From: Bacillus pseudomycoides DSM 12442
GTDB lineage: Bacteria > Bacillota > Bacilli > Bacillales > Bacillaceae_G
Length of the DNA stretch: 7,568 nt
Direction: 5' to 3'
Assembly: GCF_000161455.1 (NCBI RefSeq)
Contig: NZ_CM000745.1
Coordinates: forward strand, 4,847,829 to 4,855,396
Position numbers and translations under genes: made by a program. The notes beneath the pieces were generated by a model that was not told the DNA's origin, did not search any database, and worked only from the letters and a program-made list of their open reading frames with translations. Of this stretch, positions 5,478 through 7,568 are shown one piece after another (position 1 is the stretch's first letter; every line of letters begins with the position of its first letter).

Positions 5478-5568
5478 ACTGATCACGTCCTTTTTTAGAA
5501 TATTAGTATCAGTATGTCCAAGTTTAGGAGATTACTTGCAAGCGGCTTCGTTTTTTTGCACCAGAACC
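5028..5568 (-). mobile_element. IS240-like (IS6 family) remnant with one surviving end
   Basis: The upstream end is preserved: read on the minus strand from 5568 it begins GGTTCTGGTGCAAAAAA, the GG-starting terminal repeat expected of IS240-type elements, about 90 bases before the transposase ATG. The other end, with its terminal repeat and the last third of the transposase gene, is missing, and no second copy of the repeat occurs in the window. About 540 of the usual 860 or so bases remain. The flank next to the surviving end is TTAAAATG (5569-5576); it cannot be tested as an 8-bp target duplication because its partner is lost. Confidence 0.88.
5552..5568 (-). repeat. Terminal inverted repeat of the IS240-like element
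   Basis: The + strand TTTTTTGCACCAGAACC at the outer boundary of the remnant is the reverse complement of an IS6/IS240-type terminal repeat (GGTTCTGGTGCAAAA). It is the only copy visible here. Confidence 0.8.
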
Positions 5569-5599
5569 TTAAAATGTGCGTGCTACCCCATTTACAACA

Positions 5600-6151
5600 T
5601 TAAGCTTGTTCCCACTCTTTTCTTAAAATCCCCATTTTAATTGCATCAAAATATTTACTATCTACCATTCTTGCTTGTCTTATCCTTGCTTCTTCTTTCA
5701 TCCCCATTTTTTCTGCAACTTTCATCATTCTTATATTTCCTGACCAAGTTGACATTCCTAATCGATGCAACTCAGTAGATCTAAATAGAAAATCAATCCA
5801 AAGTTTATAAGCCTCCGCACCATATCCACCGTTCCAGTAATTTTTATCATAAATAACAATACCGGTTTCTAACCAATTAGTATTTTTATCTACCCAATAA
5901 CAACCTACTGTCCCAATTAATTTATCTTTAACAAAAATAATTAATGTATTAGGTACATTCGGAAAAATCCAATAATCATTCTCCCAACTTTCCATAAAAT
6001 CTTCTTTTGTTATTTTACGTTCAGGTATATATGGACCATTCCATTTCTTTGCTTCTTGTTCTTTTTCTTCATATTTCCAATAATATAATTCATCAAAATC
6101 TCGATAAGTTGCTTCTTTCAATACAATTTTTTGTCCAACAATTTTAATCAT
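5600..6151 (-). CDS. GNAT family N-acetyltransferase, RimJ/RimL type, 183 aa
   Basis: A predicted acetyl-CoA-dependent N-acetyltransferase. The RimJ/RimL-like layout is clear: N-terminal VLKEATYRDFDELYYW (10-25), central strands LIIFVKDKLIGTVGCYWVD (70-88), the acetyl-CoA pyrophosphate-binding turn YWNGGYGAEAYKLW (105-118), then STWSGNIRMMKVAEKMGMKEEAR (134-156), where Asn139 and the KMGM segment are family hallmarks, and a closing strand YFDAIKMGILRKEW. The length is typical and the frame intact. The substrate is unknown: small molecule, antibiotic or protein N-terminus are all possible. AGGAGG (6170-6165) lies 13 bases before the ATG, a long spacing, and no better in-frame start is visible. 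It ends 32 bases from the IS240-like end, with no strong terminator between. Confidence 0.92.
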   Translation of the reverse strand: MIKIVGQKIVLKEATYRDFDELYYWKYEEKEQEAKKWNGPYIPERKITKEDFMESWENDYWIFPNVPNTLIIFVKDKLIGTVGCYWVDKNTNWLETGIVIYDKNYWNGGYGAEAYKLWIDFLFRSTELHRLGMSTWSGNIRMMKVAEKMGMKEEARIRQARMVDSKYFDAIKMGILRKEWEQA

Positions 6152-6186
6152 AATAACTAAGTTTCCTCCTAAATATCTATTTCATC

Positions 6187-6214
6187 CATATATTAATATT
6201 ATCACAAAATTCAA
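6187..6214 (-). promoter_or_regulatory. Possible promoter of the GNAT gene
   Basis: On the minus strand TTGAAT (6214-6209) and TATATG (6192-6187) are 16 bases apart, each 4/6 to consensus, about 36 bases before the ATG. The surroundings are so AT-rich that similar matches are easy to find. Confidence 0.3.
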
Positions 6215-6273
6215 AACTCCTTCCTTAACTAGGAAGCTCTATTAATATAAAAAGAAATCAAATAGCTTTAAAA

Positions 6274-6300
6274 GTAAACTTTTAGATATTTGTTTACATT
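6274..6300 (+). repeat. 27-bp repeat, copy 1 (left of the SUKH gene)
   Basis: Begins GTAAACTTTTAG and ends GTTTACATT. It matches copy 2 (6995-7021) at 26 of 27 positions, the only change being G to A at 6285. It is internally dyadic: GTAAAC (6274-6279) and GTTTAC (6292-6297) around 12 bases. Its right edge extends into GTTTACATTTGATAAA (6292-6307), which is the exact inverse of 6985-7000. Confidence 0.85.
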
Positions 6301-6421
6301 TGATAAAGAGAGAATCAAATTCCTCCCTAACATCATCTCATCCCTTTATTAGTCCCAATCAGTTCGCTAAGAAATATGGCAAGCAATTGTTCTAGCCTGT
6401 ATCCTTTCGATGGAATGGAAA

Positions 6422-6443
6422 TGATATAATCTATCTGAGATAG
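6422..6443 (+). promoter_or_regulatory. Extended -10 promoter and start-point dyad of the SUKH gene
   Basis: A perfect extended -10, TGATATAAT (6422-6430), lacks a convincing -35 (TCCTTT at 6402-6407). Directly after it is a perfect 13-base dyad, CTATCT-G-AGATAG (6431-6443), which would cover the transcription start and first bases of the mRNA. It is placed where a repressor would block initiation, or could form a small 5' hairpin. Confidence 0.6.
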
Positions 6444-6468
6444 TAACTCACATCAGGAGGTATATATT

Positions 6469-6840
6469 GTGCTAAATGAGGATTTAAAGATTATTTTGAA
6501 TAAGATTGAAGCGTTGGACAATCTTGAAATTGAGCTGGAAGTTGATGACACTGAAATTGAAACTATATCTATTCACCTATTTTCAAGAGAGGAATTTGAA
6601 GAAGGACAATTAGGATACAGTGTAGATGAAGAAGATAATTCTTTAACTGGGGATAGTGAAGGTGATTGGAAAGAAACTTGGTATGTAATTGGATACGATG
6701 AAAATTTAGGAGACCCGATTTTTGTAGATATTGAAGATAAAAATTACCCTGTAATGACCGCAATGCACGGCGAGGGTGATTGGGAACCAGAAGTAATGTT
6801 TTCATCACTAAATGAGTTTTTAAAGTATGTATCAAATTAA
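6469..6840 (+). CDS. SMI1/KNR4 (SUKH) family immunity-like protein, 123 aa
   Basis: SUKH proteins bind and neutralise polymorphic toxins delivered by contact-dependent or secreted systems; many Bacillus genomes keep orphan copies. The C-terminal half has the usual pattern: WYVIGYDENLGDPIFVDIED (71-90), YPVMTAMHGEGDWEPEVMF (93-111) and a final helix SLNEFLKYV (113-121). The N-terminal half is shorter than in many members and very acidic. There is no signal peptide or membrane segment, so it should act in the cytoplasm. The start is GTG at 6469, 8 bases after AGGAGG (6455-6460). It is a single-gene unit with its own promoter and a terminator that overlaps the stop. No toxin gene lies beside it, so a protective function is inferred from the family alone. 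Confidence 0.85.
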   Translation: MLNEDLKIILNKIEALDNLEIELEVDDTEIETISIHLFSREEFEEGQLGYSVDEEDNSLTGDSEGDWKETWYVIGYDENLGDPIFVDIEDKNYPVMTAMHGEGDWEPEVMFSSLNEFLKYVSN

Positions 6841-6865
6841 AGGGACGAAATATCCGTCCCTTTTT
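6839..6865 (+). terminator. Terminator of the SUKH gene
   Basis: GGGACG (6842-6847) pairs with CGTCCC (6855-6860), extended outward by AAA/TTT (6839-6841/6861-6863), and the stem exits into TTTTT (6861-6865). The hairpin begins inside the TAA stop codon (6838-6840). Confidence 0.85.
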
Positions 6866-7299
6866 GTTATTTAAACTGCTAATTTAGATGCTAAAAAGTT
6901 GTTGTTTGGGCTGAATAGACATCTGATTTTTTATCTTCCCTCCCAAAAGGGAACCCGTTAATAAACACAGGACTCTTTTTTGTTTTTATCAAATGTAAAC
7001 TTTTAAATATTTGTTTACATTCAAATCCTCTAAAACATTGACTTTATACTAATTCCCCTGACATTCTCAAAATTAACCGAAAAAGTATACATTCAAAACA
7101 TTATACATAAAGAGATTGAAAGACCTATAGACAATATAAATATCTCATTGAAATTAAAATACTTATACGTAAGACATAATAAATTTTATTTACTTGATTA
7201 ATACTCTTCCTTTTCTTTTATGTGTTAATAAATGGTAAAAAATGATAGTATCCTATAAAATATTTTCTATACTTATGACTTAACTAAGGAGGTTGTTCT
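6866..7299. other. Gene-free, AT-rich stretch
   Basis: About 430 bases with frequent stops in all frames and no ribosome binding site except the one for the gene at 7300. It includes a small dyad TTCCC/GGGAA (around 6940-6953), the second 27-bp repeat (6995-7021), and a TATAAA at 7254-7259 that could be the -10 of the next gene, without a matching -35. Nothing else is recognisable. It may be the remains of a decayed gene. Confidence 0.5.
6995..7021 (+). repeat. 27-bp repeat, copy 2 (right of the SUKH gene)
   Basis: Same sequence as 6274-6300 except for one base, and exactly 721 bases further on. Here the dyad is longer: AATGTAAAC (6992-7000) against GTTTACATT (7013-7021), 9-bp arms around 12 bases. 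The left-hand extension TTTATCAAATGTAAAC (6985-7000) is the exact inverse of the inner edge of copy 1. Confidence 0.85.
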
Positions 7300-7545
7300 T
7301 TGCTGACATTATTAAGAATTGTATTCGGATTAATTAGTTCCTTTTTAGCTATATATAGTTTAATAACTGATACATTTGAATTCATGTCTCTTATGACCTT
7401 ATTTATGGGGTTAATGTTTTTAATGTTCGGTCTTTCTGATTTAAAAGAAAATCGAAAAGCTTCAGCATATACATTTTTTTTAGCATCAGGATTTATTATA
7501 TTTGTTGCAATCTATACTTTCATTTTTTTACATGCATATACATAG
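7300..7545 (+). CDS. DUF3953-like small membrane protein, 81 aa
   Basis: A three-helix integral membrane protein. The predicted segments are about 3-22 (LLRIVFGLISSFLAIYSLI), 28-46 (MSLMTLFMGLMFLMFGLSD) and 56-78 (AYTFFLASGFIIFVAIYTFIF). A short positive loop, KENRKAS (49-55), between helices 2 and 3 suggests that loop faces the cytoplasm. The pattern LLRI...IYSLITDTFEF...FMGLMFLMFGLSDLKE resembles the DUF3953 (YczI-like) family of Bacillus, whose function is unknown. The start is TTG at 7300, set by a perfect AAGGAGG (7286-7292) 7 bases before it. The gene stands alone in the window and no terminator is visible in the 23 bases after it. Confidence 0.85.
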   Translation: MLTLLRIVFGLISSFLAIYSLITDTFEFMSLMTLFMGLMFLMFGLSDLKENRKASAYTFFLASGFIIFVAIYTFIFLHAYT

Positions 7546-7568
7546 AAAAAAATGAAAGTTAACATAAC

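Larger units (their letters stand above)
6152..6468. other. Intergenic region between divergent GNAT and SUKH genes
   Basis: This 317-base divergent spacer has no open frame with a ribosome binding site. It holds the GNAT leader and possible promoter, a 6-bp hairpin CTTCCT/AGGAAG (6220-6225/6231-6236), the first copy of the 27-bp repeat (6274-6300), and the extended -10 promoter and dyad of the SUKH gene (6422-6443). Between 6308 and 6420 I see nothing recognisable. Confidence 0.6.

Noticed and set aside
6569..6835. Open frame of 88 codons antisense to the SUKH gene.
   Set aside because: It is a shadow of an acidic, Glu/Asp-rich gene on the other strand, with Leu/His-rich composition and no ribosome binding site.
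4971..6960. Similar GGGAAC/CCGTT and TTCCCTCCC blocks near 4971-4995 and 6935-6960.
   Set aside because: The blocks occur in swapped order with different spacing, so they do not form a convincing repeat.
6974..7001. Bacillus dif-like site, because of AAATGTAAACT at 6991-7001.
   Set aside because: The XerD-like half matches the B. subtilis dif half (TTATGTAAACT) at 9 of 11 positions, but the XerC half does not match and is not shared with the left copy.
1..7568. CRISPR array, tRNA or rRNA genes.
   Set aside because: No regularly spaced repeats of CRISPR type, no tRNA-like cloverleaf with conserved GTTCRA arm and no rRNA sequence was seen on either strand.

Overview
The window is AT-rich, with strong AAGGAGG-type ribosome binding sites, TTG and GTG starts, and a gene set that points to a Bacillus cereus group organism (B. 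cereus/B. thuringiensis): a truncated IS240-like IS6 transposase, an AbrB-like regulator, an Rpn/PD-(D/E)XK 'transposase-like' nuclease, a DinB-fold protein, a RimJ/RimL-type acetyltransferase, a SUKH (SMI1/KNR4) immunity-like protein and a DUF3953-type small membrane protein. This is an accessory patchwork of short, independently terminated units. The IS240 remnant suggests a plasmid or a chromosomal island, but no replication or conjugation gene is visible. All family names come from recognising motifs by eye and were not confirmed by a search.

Layout. 1-84 is the tail of an unidentified + strand gene. 166-411 encodes an unrecognised 81-residue protein and ends in two hairpins, the second a strong bidirectional terminator (467-513). 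655-2275 is a two-gene + strand operon with its own promoter (TTTACC-17-TATAAT): a DUF6037-like protein followed by a 340-residue protein with faint ADP-ribosyltransferase-like motifs. It is followed by a possibly structured RNA segment and a terminator (2278-2426). A second short + strand promoter-terminator unit (2471-2573) runs towards the 3' end of the minus-strand Rpn gene (2607-3506). A gene-free stretch (3507-3963) carries the Rpn promoter, a perfect hairpin and an orphan + strand promoter-terminator unit.

From 3964 to 6151 everything lies on the minus strand: an AbrB-like gene whose expected ATG reads AAG, a DinB-family gene, the 3'-truncated IS240-like transposase with one surviving terminal repeat, and a GNAT acetyltransferase. 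The last part is + strand: an acidic SUKH protein (GTG start) with an extended -10 promoter and a dyad at its start point, and a three-helix DUF3953-like protein (TTG start). Two copies of a 27-bp repeat (26/27 identical), exactly 721 bp apart, bracket the SUKH unit; their inner edges also form a perfect 16-bp inverted repeat.

Functional reading. The genes do not form one pathway. The best candidate for an undescribed system is the 655-2426 unit: a DUF6037-like protein plus a putative ART-like enzyme plus a possible 3' RNA, autonomously promoted and terminated as defence or toxin-antitoxin modules often are. That is inference. The next most informative observations are the lost start codon of the AbrB paralogue and the repeat-bracketed SUKH cassette.
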